DNA of 59,382 bases, from the NCBI GenBank assembly GCA_903879915.1, contig CAIRNJ010000108.1:1-59382 (forward strand), given 5' to 3'. This stretch comes from an uncultured Elusimicrobia bacterium (lineage in GTDB: Bacteria; Elusimicrobiota; Elusimicrobia; Elusimicrobiales; UBA9959). Positions 16,612 through 24,773 of the stretch are shown in pieces; positions within the stretch are counted from its first letter, which is position 1; the number at the start of each line of letters is the position of its first letter. The notes beneath the pieces were generated by a model. The model saw only the letters and a program-made list of their open reading frames with translations. It had not been told where the DNA came from and ran no database searches. Both the position numbers and the translations under genes were made by a program.

Positions 16612-17784
16612 CTATGCGGCCAGCGTCTTATGCTTTTCGGCTATCAGCGCGGCCAGTTCGTCGATCTGCGCCAGGTCCGCCTCCGCGGGCTGGCCTTTCA
16701 CCATCACAGGCTTAAGCACTTCCGCCTTCAGGTTCGGGATAAGGCCGGCTATGGTCTCCACCGCGCGGCCGCCCCAGGCGAAAGAACCTATCACCGAAAC
16801 GAATTTCGCCTTGGGCCTGAGCAGGTTGGCAAGACAGGCGGCGTAGATGGCCTTGGGGTGCGGGCCGGTCAGCACGGTAGGCGTGCCCACCACTATGGTG
16901 GCGGCGTCCACCAGCGCCATGGCCACCCGTCCCTCGTCGAACTGGTCCAGGTTGAGCTTTTCCACTTCCACGCCGGCCTCCTCAAGGCGGCTGACCAGCC
17001 GATTGACCAGCATATACGTGCTGCCGTGCATGGAGATATAAACGATAACGGCCTTGTTCTTTGGCGCGCTTACGGCCCAGTCCCTGTAGATGTCCAGCAC
17101 GAACTTCACGTTCCGGTGCACCGGGCCGTGGCTGGGCATTATGAAAGCGATCCCGTACTTGCCCAGCTTCTCGAGATGGCCTTTTATGTTGGAGCGGAAA
17201 GGCATCATTATTTCGGCGAAATAGCGCTTCATGGGCTCGTACACCAGGTGTTCTTCGGAGAACAGCTCGCCGGCGGCCAGGTGCGCGCCGAAGAAGTCGC
17301 AGGAGAACAGGCATTTGTCCTCGCGCAGGTAGGTGCACATGGTCTCGGGCCAGTGCACCCAGGGGGTGTAGATGAACTCCAGCGTTTTGCCGCCCAGCTG
17401 CAGGATCTCCCCGTCCATGACCTCGATGAATTTATCCGCCGGGAGGTGCAGGTGGGACATCAGGAATTCTTTGCACTTGGGGTTGGTCACCACCTTGGCG
17501 GCCGGGTAGCGTTCCAGCACCAGCGGGATGGAGCCGGAATGGTCCTGCTCGGCGTGGTGGGAGACGATATAATCTATCTTACCTTCGTCCTTCAGGTAGT
17601 CGAACAGCACTGCCGCTTTCTCGGGGTCGGCGGAATCCAGCAGCGCGGTCTTCTCCGTGCCTTTTACCAGATAGGCGTTATAACTGGTGCCCTGCGGCAG
17701 CGGGATGAGCGAATCGAACAGCCGCCTGTTGAAATGGTTAACGCGCAGCGAATAAACGCCTTCGGTAATCTTTACAGGTTTCAT
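16612..17784 (-). CDS. Flavodiiron protein (FprA-type, O2/NO reductase)
   Basis: A 390-residue cytoplasmic A-type flavoprotein that reduces oxygen or nitric oxide using rubredoxin or a similar donor. The N-terminal metallo-beta-lactamase domain keeps the diiron motif HHAEQDHSG (about residues 77-85) and the later ligands in HWPETM, SCDFFGAH and PSHGPVHR. A flavodoxin domain follows (VIVYISMHGSTYMLV, about 244-258), ending with WGGRAVE near the flavin site. There is no C-terminal rubredoxin extension, so this is the simple class. It is last in the operon murC-like / MoaD-like / flavodiiron, 18 bases after the MoaD-like gene, and implies exposure to oxygen or NO stress in an anaerobic or microaerobic life. 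Confidence 0.93.
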   Translation of the reverse strand: MKPVKITEGVYSLRVNHFNRRLFDSLIPLPQGTSYNAYLVKGTEKTALLDSADPEKAAVLFDYLKDEGKIDYIVSHHAEQDHSGSIPLVLERYPAAKVVTNPKCKEFLMSHLHLPADKFIEVMDGEILQLGGKTLEFIYTPWVHWPETMCTYLREDKCLFSCDFFGAHLAAGELFSEEHLVYEPMKRYFAEIMMPFRSNIKGHLEKLGKYGIAFIMPSHGPVHRNVKFVLDIYRDWAVSAPKNKAVIVYISMHGSTYMLVNRLVSRLEEAGVEVEKLNLDQFDEGRVAMALVDAATIVVGTPTVLTGPHPKAIYAACLANLLRPKAKFVSVIGSFAWGGRAVETIAGLIPNLKAEVLKPVMVKGQPAEADLAQIDELAALIAEKHKTLAA

Positions 17785-17802
17785 ATCGCCTCCAGGATGG
17801 AT

Positions 17803-18081
17803 CTAGCCGCCGGAGACCGGCGGAAAAACGTGCAGTATATCCCCGTCTTTCACCGGCGCGCGCGCGGTCTTTTTATTGTCCAGTATCTCGGAATTCAGCG
17901 TCAGCACGAAATGCTGCCTGATATGGCCTTCCGAGTCGAGTATGAGCTTGGCGGTCTCGGGCGCCTTGTATTCGCACAGCCTGTCCACGATGTCGCGCAC
18001 GGTGGCGCCTTCCAGCGTAAGCTTAGAGACGCCCAGGCGCTTTCTGAGCGTGGTATAGATCATCACGGTTATTTTAGCCAT
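17803..18081 (-). CDS. MoaD/ThiS-family ubiquitin-like sulfur carrier
   Basis: A 92-residue beta-grasp protein ending in the diagnostic Gly-Gly (FPPVSGG), the residue that is adenylated and thiocarboxylated in MoaD and ThiS. The segment VKDGDILHVFPPVSGG matches the family C-terminus and TLEGATVRDIVDRLCEY the helix region. It lies 8 bases after the murC-like gene and 18 before the flavodiiron gene. No molybdopterin or thiamine genes are visible in the window, so its partner, whether cofactor synthesis or another sulfur-transfer job, is open. Confidence 0.75.
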   Translation of the reverse strand: MAKITVMIYTTLRKRLGVSKLTLEGATVRDIVDRLCEYKAPETAKLILDSEGHIRQHFVLTLNSEILDNKKTARAPVKDGDILHVFPPVSGG

Positions 18082-18089
18082 AACAGCCC

Positions 18090-19442
18090 TCAGGGCAAAA
18101 CTTCCAGTATCTGCCTGGCGAAGTCCGACAAAGTGGCGTCGCGGGCGCCCATCACGGCAACGATATCCCCGCTGCGCACCAGCTTCGCCAGCTCCGCCGG
18201 GATGGCGCCGCGGTCGGAGAAGTACCTGGCCGCGCGCCCGGCGGCGGCTACCGCACCGGTGATATCCTTCGACGAAATATCCTTGGCCGCCGTGCCGCCG
18301 GCGTAATAGATCTCCGGCATCAGCAGCAGGTCCTGCGGCGCCAGGCCGGTCACGAAAGCGTCTATCAGCTCGGCCTTCAGGTGCCGGGTGGGCGCGAAGC
18401 CGTGCGGCTGGTAAACGGCGAACACGCGCCCGCCGCCGGCATGGCGCAGGGCCTTCAGCACGGCGCTGACCTTGGCGGGGTTATGAGCGAAATCGTCTAT
18501 CACTTTCACGCCGCTTTTCTCCCCCACCAGCCGGAAGCGGCGCTCCACGCCGCGGAAATCTTTCAGGCCCGCGGCGGCAGTCTCCGGTCTCACGCCGTAA
18601 AGGGCGGCGGCGGCGGCGGCGGCCACGGCGTTCTCTATGTTGTAAAGGCCCGGCGCCGGCAGATAGAATTCGGCGCCGTTGAGGCTGAAGCGGGAAGCGA
18701 AAGGCTCGAGGCGCACATTAGCCGCTTTCCAGCCTTCGGTGTTCAGGCCGAAAGCCGGGGCGGCGGGCAGCAGCGCGCGGGCCTGCGCGTCGTCGGCGTT
18801 CACAAGGATGCGGCCGCAGTTGCCGGCGAATTCCAGGAAAATTTTATTCAGCTCGGCCAGCTCCTTGTGGTCCTTGGTGATGTTCAGCAGCACGCCGGTC
18901 TTGGGCGTGTAGCGCACGATGCTGCCGTCGGATTCGTCGGCCTCCACCACCAGGATCCTGCCTTTGCCGCGGAAAGCGTTGCCTATCAGGCCGCGCTCTT
19001 TGAGCTGCACCAGCGCGCCGCCGGTTATTATGGAAGGCCCCAGCCCGGCGGCTTCCAGCACGGCGAACAGCATGGCCGCGGTGGTGGACTTGCCGCTGGT
19101 GCCGGCCACTACGATAGAATCGAACCGGTTCACCTGCCCGGCCAGCAGCTCGGAGCGGTGGCTTATTTTAACGTTCAGCGCCCGGGCCTTGATAACTTCG
19201 GGATTGGAATCCTCTATGGCCGTGGACAGCGCCAGTTCGGAGGTGGCGTCGTTCACGCCCGAGCCGTCCTGCGGATAAATTTTCACCCCCAGGGCTTCCA
19301 GCGCCGCCTTAACCTGCATGTTGCGGCCGCGGTCGAAGTCGCGGTCGGAGCCGCTGACCCGCTTCCCCTCCATGGCCGCTATCTGTGCCAGGGCGCTCAT
19401 GCCCACTCCGCCCGCGCCGGAAAAATGTATGGTGTCACGCAT
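18090..19442 (-). CDS. MurC-like Mur ligase (UDP-N-acetylmuramate-L-alanine ligase or relative)
   Basis: A 450-residue protein with the MurC layout: Rossmann start HFSGAGGVGMSALAQIA, ATP loop GTSGKSTTAAM, EADESDGS, DDFAHNPAKV and the C-terminal VYQPHGFAPTRHL and LLMPEIYYAGG. The reaction expected is ATP-dependent addition of L-alanine (or a peptide, as in Mpl) to UDP-MurNAc. Two motifs differ from the usual MurC form: GTSGKSTT instead of GTHGKTTT, and HN instead of HH in DDYaHHP. The gene is also not in a cell-wall cluster but heads an operon with a MoaD-like carrier and a flavodiiron protein. It may therefore be a divergent paralog rather than the essential MurC. Confidence 0.7.
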   Translation of the reverse strand: MRDTIHFSGAGGVGMSALAQIAAMEGKRVSGSDRDFDRGRNMQVKAALEALGVKIYPQDGSGVNDATSELALSTAIEDSNPEVIKARALNVKISHRSELLAGQVNRFDSIVVAGTSGKSTTAAMLFAVLEAAGLGPSIITGGALVQLKERGLIGNAFRGKGRILVVEADESDGSIVRYTPKTGVLLNITKDHKELAELNKIFLEFAGNCGRILVNADDAQARALLPAAPAFGLNTEGWKAANVRLEPFASRFSLNGAEFYLPAPGLYNIENAVAAAAAAALYGVRPETAAAGLKDFRGVERRFRLVGEKSGVKVIDDFAHNPAKVSAVLKALRHAGGGRVFAVYQPHGFAPTRHLKAELIDAFVTGLAPQDLLLMPEIYYAGGTAAKDISSKDITGAVAAAGRAARYFSDRGAIPAELAKLVRSGDIVAVMGARDATLSDFARQILEVLP

Positions 19443-19544
19443 GCCTACATGATAGAAAATTATTGCCCGTCCATGCGCGCGGCCGGCCCGCGGTTTTTAG
19501 GCCGCCTTTAATTTTGGTAGTATAATATTATAGGAAGCGCCGTA

Positions 19545-19742
19545 ATGGATTGCAAAAAAAGTTCGAACGCTAAAAGCTGTACCTGCACTTACGAGCCCTG
19601 CAGCCGCAAGGGCGTCTGCTGCGACTGCGTAGCCTACCACCGCGCCAGCGGCGAGCTGCCGGGCTGTTACTTCACGCCTGAGGCCGAGCGCTCCTACGAC
19701 CGCTCCATAGCGAATTTCATCCGCACGGCAAAAAAAGGCTGA
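19545..19742 (+). CDS. Small Cys-rich DUF6485-like protein
   Basis: A 65-residue protein with eight cysteines arranged as in metal-binding or redox modules ([24 protein letters not shown]). This pattern matches my memory of the DUF6485 family, whose function is unknown. AGGAAG lies upstream of the ATG and a TATAAT box at 19521-19526 fits a promoter that fires away from murC. The next gene, ridA, follows after 2 bases, so the two are translated together. Confidence 0.75.
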   Translation: MDCKKSSNAKSCTCTYEPCSRKGVCCDCVAYHRASGELPGCYFTPEAERSYDRSIANFIRTAKKG

Positions 19743-19744
19743 TC

Positions 19745-20122
19745 ATGAAAAAAATTATTTCTACAAAGAACGCACCCGCGGCCATCGGGCCTTACTCCCA
19801 GGCCGTCGAGGCCGGCGGACTTATCTTCATCTCGGGCCAGCTGCCCATCGACCCCGCCACCGGGGCCATGGCGCCGGCCGAGATAAAAGCCCAGACCGAG
19901 GCCGTGCTGAAGAACATCGCCGGCATACTCAAGGCCGAAGGCCTGGCGCCGGAGAACGTGCTGAAGACCACCGTTTTCATGGCCGACCTCGGCCAGTTCG
20001 CGCAGATGAACGAAGTTTACTCGAAGTTCTTCCCGGCCAACGCGCCGGCCCGGGCCACTATTGAAGTGAAAGCCCTGCCCAGGGCCGCGCTGGTGGAGAT
20101 AGAAGCCGTAGCGGCCAGGTAA
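19745..20122 (+). CDS. ridA: RidA-family enamine/imine deaminase
   Basis: A 125-residue protein of typical RidA length that hydrolyses reactive enamine/imine intermediates from PLP enzymes. Family landmarks are APAAIGPYSQAVEAGGLIFISGQ (about residues 9-31), the segment VLKTTVFMADLGQFAQMNEVY, and PARATIEVKALPRAALVEIEAVA, which holds the active-site Arg and the conserved Glu near the C-terminus. It is cotranscribed with the upstream Cys-rich gene and lies 24 bases before malQ. Confidence 0.94.
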   Translation: MKKIISTKNAPAAIGPYSQAVEAGGLIFISGQLPIDPATGAMAPAEIKAQTEAVLKNIAGILKAEGLAPENVLKTTVFMADLGQFAQMNEVYSKFFPANAPARATIEVKALPRAALVEIEAVAAR

Positions 20123-20146
20123 AGCGGCCGGCGGCGGTTTAAAATT

Positions 20147-21706
20147 ATGCATCCATTATTAGAAAAAGAACAGACAGGCACTCTCTTCCCGCTTTTTTCC
20201 ATGCGCTCCAGGAAGGACTGGGGCATAGGCGATACCGGCTCGATGGTGCTCTGGTTCGACGTGCTGAAAGCGCTGAACCTGGACCTGCTGCAGGTGCTGC
20301 CCATCAACGAAATGCCGCCGGGCGTTTCCTGCCCCTACACCGCGCTGTCGGCCTTCGCGCTGGACCCCATCTACATAGCCGTGGAAGAGCTGCCCGAACT
20401 GCAGGGTTTCCCCGGCCTGCTGGAAGAAATAAATTCCCGCCGCTTCCAGGCCGGAGTCAGGCAGCTGCGCCACTCGAAAGCCGTGCTGTACAACGAGGTG
20501 CGGCACCTTAAATTCTCCACGCTGTGGAAGATCTATACCGCCTTCCACGAGCACCACGTGCTGAAAGATTCCGCCCAGGCCGGGGAGTTCAGGGCTTTCT
20601 GCCGCGCCAACGCCGACTGGCTGGAGGATTACGCCGCTTTCCGCAGGCTGAAGGACACTCACGACTGGACCTCGTGGACGCACTGGGAACACCCGCTGAA
20701 GAACCGGGAGCCGCAGGCGCTGAAGGACCTGCACAAGCACGAGGAGCATCAGCTGCTTTTCTTCAAGTACCTGCAATGGGCCATACACCGGCAGTGGACC
20801 GCGGCCCGCGCGCGCGCCACCGAGCTTGACATAAAGCTGCTGGGCGACCTGCCCTTCATGGTGAACCAGGAAAGCTCCGACGTCTGGGCCCGCCAGGCCG
20901 AGTTCGACCTGACCCGCGAGGTGGGCGCGCCGCCCGACGCGTTCAGCGAGACCGGCCAGCGCTGGGGCCTGCCGGCCTATAACTGGCCGGTGATAGAGGA
21001 CAATAAATTCGAATGGTGGCGTACCAAGGTAAAAAAGGCCGCCGAGTTCTACGACCTGTTCCGCATCGACCACATGGTGGGCTTTTTCCGCACCTGGGTG
21101 ATACCGCGCGACGTGGCGCTGAAGCCCGAGTTCGATATCAAGGACGCGCCCGGCCAGCGCGCGCGGGGCAAACGCTTCCTGGAAGCGGTGGCCGGGGCCA
21201 GCCCCATGCTGCCGGTGGCCGAGGACCTCGGCCTTATCCCCCCTTACGTGGGAGAAGTGCTGTCCGAGCTGAACATCCCCGGCTATAAAGTGATGCGCTG
21301 GGAGAAAGGCAAGGACAATAATTATCTGTCCCCCGCCAGCTACCCGCCGGTCTCGCTGGCCACCTCGTCCACGCACGACAACGAGCCGCTGGCCGACTGG
21401 TGGGACACGGTGGACGCCGCCGAAAAAAAGCTTTTCTGGAAACTGGTCTCGGGCGAGACAGGCCGTCCGCCGGTATTCTCGAAAGCCCGGGAAAAGATCC
21501 TGGCCTCCATCCTTACCGCGGGCTCGCGCATAATCATACTGCCCATACAGGACATAGTGGGTTCGAAGGACCGCGTGAACACGCCGGGCACGCTGGGCGA
21601 CCATAACTGGACCTACCGCTTCCCGGAAACTCCGGAGGACTTCCTGAAAAAGCACGCGGACATGGTGGAAAGCTTCGCTGCCCTGGTCAAGGAGCACCGC
21701 AAATGA
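20147..21706 (+). CDS. malQ: 4-alpha-glucanotransferase (amylomaltase, GH77)
   Basis: A 519-residue enzyme that transfers alpha-1,4-glucan segments between maltodextrins and glycogen-like polymers. GH77 landmarks are SMRSRKDWGIGDTGSMVLWFD near the N-terminus, PYTALSAFALDPIYI, the nucleophile region FRIDHMVGFFRTWVIP, the acid/base region PVAEDLGLIPPYV, and STHDNEPLADWW. The length fits the bacterial type without extra N-terminal domains. No Shine-Dalgarno is seen (TTTAAAATT directly before the ATG). Its stop overlaps the tatT start (ATGA), so glucan metabolism and the TRAP genes share a transcript here. Confidence 0.93.
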   Translation: MHPLLEKEQTGTLFPLFSMRSRKDWGIGDTGSMVLWFDVLKALNLDLLQVLPINEMPPGVSCPYTALSAFALDPIYIAVEELPELQGFPGLLEEINSRRFQAGVRQLRHSKAVLYNEVRHLKFSTLWKIYTAFHEHHVLKDSAQAGEFRAFCRANADWLEDYAAFRRLKDTHDWTSWTHWEHPLKNREPQALKDLHKHEEHQLLFFKYLQWAIHRQWTAARARATELDIKLLGDLPFMVNQESSDVWARQAEFDLTREVGAPPDAFSETGQRWGLPAYNWPVIEDNKFEWWRTKVKKAAEFYDLFRIDHMVGFFRTWVIPRDVALKPEFDIKDAPGQRARGKRFLEAVAGASPMLPVAEDLGLIPPYVGEVLSELNIPGYKVMRWEKGKDNNYLSPASYPPVSLATSSTHDNEPLADWWDTVDAAEKKLFWKLVSGETGRPPVFSKAREKILASILTAGSRIIILPIQDIVGSKDRVNTPGTLGDHNWTYRFPETPEDFLKKHADMVESFAALVKEHRK

Positions 21707-22524
21707 AAGTTCCCGTCCGCGCCTCTTCGGTCCTGGCCTGCGCCGCGCTGTGCCTGTCGGGCTGCTCGCTCAACCGCACGGCGGCGCATGTGACGTCGGG
21801 CGTGATAGACAAGGGCCTGCCCTCGGTTTTCAGCCAGCAGGACCCCCAGTACGTTAAGGAAGCGCTGCCGGCCAACCTCCAGCTTATGGAGATACTGCTC
21901 AAGAGCGACCCCGGCAACCGGCGCATGCTGGTGAACGCGGCGCAGGGCTTCTGCGGCTACGCGCTGATGTTCCTCGAGGACGAGAACAACGAACGGGCGG
22001 CGCAGTTCTATTTAAAGGGCGAGGCCTACGCGGCGCGCGCGCTGAAAGGGCGCGCTCCGGAACAAGCGAAAAAATGCGACGTGCCGGCCCTGTTCTGGGC
22101 CACTTTCTGCAAGGCGTCCTATATCAATATCAGCCGCGACAATCCCGAAGCCGTGGCGGAGTTGCCGGCCATAGAGCCCGCCGTACAAAGGCTGCTCGTG
22201 CTGGACCCCGGCTATTACTATAACGGCGCCGAAAGCCTGATGGGCGCCTACTATTCCATAAGGCCGCGCATGTTCGGCGGGGACCCCGACAAGGCGAAAG
22301 CGCATTTCGAGCTGGCGCTGAAAGGCCCCGGCGGGAACTTCCTGTTGAACCGCTTTATGTACGCCCGCATGGGCGCGGTGGCGGCGCAGGACCCCGGGCT
22401 GTTCGAGAAGCTTTTGAACGAGATCATAGCCGCGGAGCCCAGGGACGGAGAGACCCGCCTGCCCGACGAAGTGGCCAAGCTGAAGGCGAAGAAGTTACTG
22501 GAGAAAAAAGATGAGCTCTTCTAA
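21703..22524 (+). CDS. TRAP transporter T-component (TatT-like TPR lipoprotein)
   Basis: A 273-residue lipoprotein with lipobox LSGCS at about residues 15-20 and an all-helical remainder resembling the TatT family described in Treponema (Tp0956), which forms trimers with pores and pairs with a DctP-like protein. Segments such as ANLQLMEILLKSDPGNRRMLVN, GGDPDKAKAHFELALKGP and FLLNRFMYARMGAVA show the family's TPR-like repeats. It overlaps malQ by 4 bases and dctP by 14. The TatT-DctP pairing implies ligand transfer through the periplasm for a hydrophobic or unusual substrate; the substrate cannot be read from the sequence. Confidence 0.85.
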   Translation: MKVPVRASSVLACAALCLSGCSLNRTAAHVTSGVIDKGLPSVFSQQDPQYVKEALPANLQLMEILLKSDPGNRRMLVNAAQGFCGYALMFLEDENNERAAQFYLKGEAYAARALKGRAPEQAKKCDVPALFWATFCKASYINISRDNPEAVAELPAIEPAVQRLLVLDPGYYYNGAESLMGAYYSIRPRMFGGDPDKAKAHFELALKGPGGNFLLNRFMYARMGAVAAQDPGLFEKLLNEIIAAEPRDGETRLPDEVAKLKAKKLLEKKDELF

Positions 22525-23524
22525 GAAACTGCCCGCTGTGTGCGCTCTGCTGCTGGCACTGTGCGCCGCGTCCGCGCAGGCCCAGACCATGATAAAGTTC
22601 GCCACGCTGGCGCCGGAAGGCTCCACCTGGATGAAAGCCATGCGGCAGTATACCGCCGAGGTTTCTTCGAAGACGGCCAACCGCGTGCAGTTCAAGATCT
22701 ACGCCGGCGGCGTGTCGGGCGACGAGAAGGACGTGGTGCGCAAGATCCGCCTGGGCCAGCTGCAGGCCGGCGGCTTCACCGGCGTGGGCATAGGCGAGAT
22801 AGCGCCCGAAATACGCCTGCTGGACACCCCTTTCCTGTTCAAGAACTCCGCCGAGATAGACCATATCTATAAAACTTTCGACGCCGACTTCCGCAAATAT
22901 TTCGAGACCCGCGGCTACGTGCTGCTGGGCTGGGCCGAGGTGGGGATAGTCAACGTTTTTTCCAACTCGCCGGTCACGAAACCGGAGGATATGCGCAGCG
23001 TTAAGATCTGGATGTGGGAGGGCGACCCCATAGCGGAGGCCATGTTCGACGCGCTGAAAGTTAAGCCCATCCCGCTGTCGGTCACCGACGTGATGACCTC
23101 GCTGCAGACCGGCATGATCAACGGCGTGTACGGCTCGCCGCTGTCCGTGATAGCGCTGCAGTGGTTCGCGCGCATGAAATACGTTTTCTCGCTGCCCATC
23201 ACCAACGCTTCGGGCGCGGTGGTGCTGGCCAAGAAAACCTTCGACGCGCTGTCCAAAGAGGACCAGAGAACGCTGCTGGACCTGGGAGACAAGCACCTGC
23301 GGGCGCTGACGCTGCAAAGCCGCAAGGACAATACGCAGTCGCTGACGGTGCTTAAGAACAAGAAGCTGGTGTTCACCGACCCCGCCGGCCCCGCCGTGGT
23401 GGCCGAGTTCGAGAAGGCCGGCGACACCGCGCGGCAGTCGCTGGTGGGCAAGATGTACCCCAAAGAGCTGATGGACCGGCTGCAAGCGGCGCTGAAGGTT
23501 TTTCGCGCCGGCAAGAAAAGCTGA
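22511..23524 (+). CDS. dctP: TRAP transporter solute-binding protein (DctP family)
   Basis: A 337-residue periplasmic binding protein with a signal peptide ending in SAQA (about residue 24). DctP-family landmarks are IKFATLAPEGSTWMKAM, the helix-strand pattern through LLDTPFLFKNSAEIDHIY, the domain-crossing segment near ADFRKYFETRGYVLLGW, and VTDVMTSLQTGMINGVYGSP around the conserved ligand pocket. It completes the tatT-dctP pair. The matching permeases are 5 kb downstream (28409-30181) rather than adjacent. An intrinsic terminator follows 40 bases after the stop. Confidence 0.93.
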   Translation: MSSSKKLPAVCALLLALCAASAQAQTMIKFATLAPEGSTWMKAMRQYTAEVSSKTANRVQFKIYAGGVSGDEKDVVRKIRLGQLQAGGFTGVGIGEIAPEIRLLDTPFLFKNSAEIDHIYKTFDADFRKYFETRGYVLLGWAEVGIVNVFSNSPVTKPEDMRSVKIWMWEGDPIAEAMFDALKVKPIPLSVTDVMTSLQTGMINGVYGSPLSVIALQWFARMKYVFSLPITNASGAVVLAKKTFDALSKEDQRTLLDLGDKHLRALTLQSRKDNTQSLTVLKNKKLVFTDPAGPAVVAEFEKAGDTARQSLVGKMYPKELMDRLQAALKVFRAGKKS

Positions 23525-23563
23525 TATAACGCGCAGCCGCGGGGGAACCGCCCGGAAGGGCTT

Positions 23564-23592
23564 GACCTCTACCCAACGGTAGAGGTCATTTT
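23564..23592 (+). terminator. Intrinsic terminator after dctP
   Basis: GACCTCTACC (23564-23573) pairs perfectly with GGTAGAGGTC (23578-23587) around CAAC, followed by ATTTTAT. It ends the DUF6485-ridA-malQ-tatT-dctP transcript. Confidence 0.85.
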
Positions 23593-23605
23593 ATATGGAG
23601 ACAAT

Positions 23606-24739
23606 ATGGAACCCGACAAAACACCGCTGATAGCCGGCCTGATAATTTTCGCGGCCAGCATACTCAGCCTGCGGCTGGGCGTTTCGGTGGCTATCTTCGA
23701 AGTGCTGCTGGGGCTGGCCGCCGGCAACCTGGGCCTGCACGCCGCCGACTGGATGCTGTACCTGGCCGGCTTCGGCGGCATAGTGCTGACCTTCCTGGCC
23801 GGCAGCGAAGTGGACTTAAAACTGCTGAAAGAGAATTTCAGGGCGGCCGGCGTACTGAGCTTTTTTTCTTTCTTCGCGCCGCTGGCCGGCGGTTTCCTGT
23901 TCTGCCGCTACGCGGCGGGCTGGACGGCGAGCGCCGCGCTGGTGGCCGGGATAGCGCTGTCCGAGACCTCGCTGGCGGTGGTGTACTCGGTGCTTACTGA
24001 AACCGGGCTGGCTAAAAAAGAGACCGGCAAGCTGCTGATGGTCTGCACTTTCCTTACCAATACGCTGACGGCCGTAGCGCTGAGCTTCGTGTTCTTAAAA
24101 CCCAGCCTTTACACGCTGCTGTTCCTGGCCGCTTCCGCCGTTTTCCTGGTCTTCGCCGGGCGTTTCTCCATGGGCGTCATCCGCCACCCCGCGCTGGCCG
24201 GCAAAGTGATAGAGCCGGAGATCAAATATATTTTCTTCGTGCTGCTGGCCTTTATTTACCTGGCCGAGCTGGGAGCCAGCCAGGCCATACTGCCGGCTTT
24301 CCTGTTCGGGCTGGTGATGAGCGGACATTTCAAAGAACAGCGCAGCGCGGCCGACGTAAAGAACCGGCTGCGCACGGTGGCTTACGCGTTCATCACGCCG
24401 TTCTTCTTTATCGTGGCCGGCATGAAAGTTTCGCTGCCGGCGCTGTGGGCAGCGGCGGGCCTGTTCCTGGCTATTTTCGCCGTGAAGCAGGTCTCCAAGT
24501 TCGCCGGGGTTTATTTTTTAATGAAAAAATATTTCCCTAAAGAAGGCATGTATTCCACGCTGCTGATGTCCACGGGGCTGACCTTCGGCGTGATGGCCGT
24601 GCTGTTCGGCAGCCGGGCGGGCTACCTGGACCAGGCGCAGTATTCGGTGCTGACCGGCGTGCTGATAGCCAGCGCGGTGATCCCCACTTTCGTGGCGCAG
24701 CGCTGGTTCCCGCCGGTGGAAGAAGAGGATATTATTTAA
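23606..24739 (+). CDS. CPA2-family cation:proton antiporter
   Basis: A 377-residue membrane protein of about 12 helices, resembling the Na+(K+)/H+ exchanger domain of the KefB/NapA group. The pattern GVSVAIFEVLLGLAAGNLGL near residue 30, FLAGSEVDLKLLKENF (about 67-82) and SETSLAVVYSVLTETGL (about 121-137, with the Glu/Thr region of the core helix) fit the family. It lacks the C-terminal TrkA-N/RCK regulatory domain, so it is the short form. TGGAGA precedes the start. It lies between the dctP terminator and the accessory patch and is probably monocistronic. Confidence 0.88.
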   Translation: MEPDKTPLIAGLIIFAASILSLRLGVSVAIFEVLLGLAAGNLGLHAADWMLYLAGFGGIVLTFLAGSEVDLKLLKENFRAAGVLSFFSFFAPLAGGFLFCRYAAGWTASAALVAGIALSETSLAVVYSVLTETGLAKKETGKLLMVCTFLTNTLTAVALSFVFLKPSLYTLLFLAASAVFLVFAGRFSMGVIRHPALAGKVIEPEIKYIFFVLLAFIYLAELGASQAILPAFLFGLVMSGHFKEQRSAADVKNRLRTVAYAFITPFFFIVAGMKVSLPALWAAAGLFLAIFAVKQVSKFAGVYFLMKKYFPKEGMYSTLLMSTGLTFGVMAVLFGSRAGYLDQAQYSVLTGVLIASAVIPTFVAQRWFPPVEEEDII

Positions 24740-24773
24740 AACAACGGCGGCCGGGCCGTTCTGGGGCCCGGTA

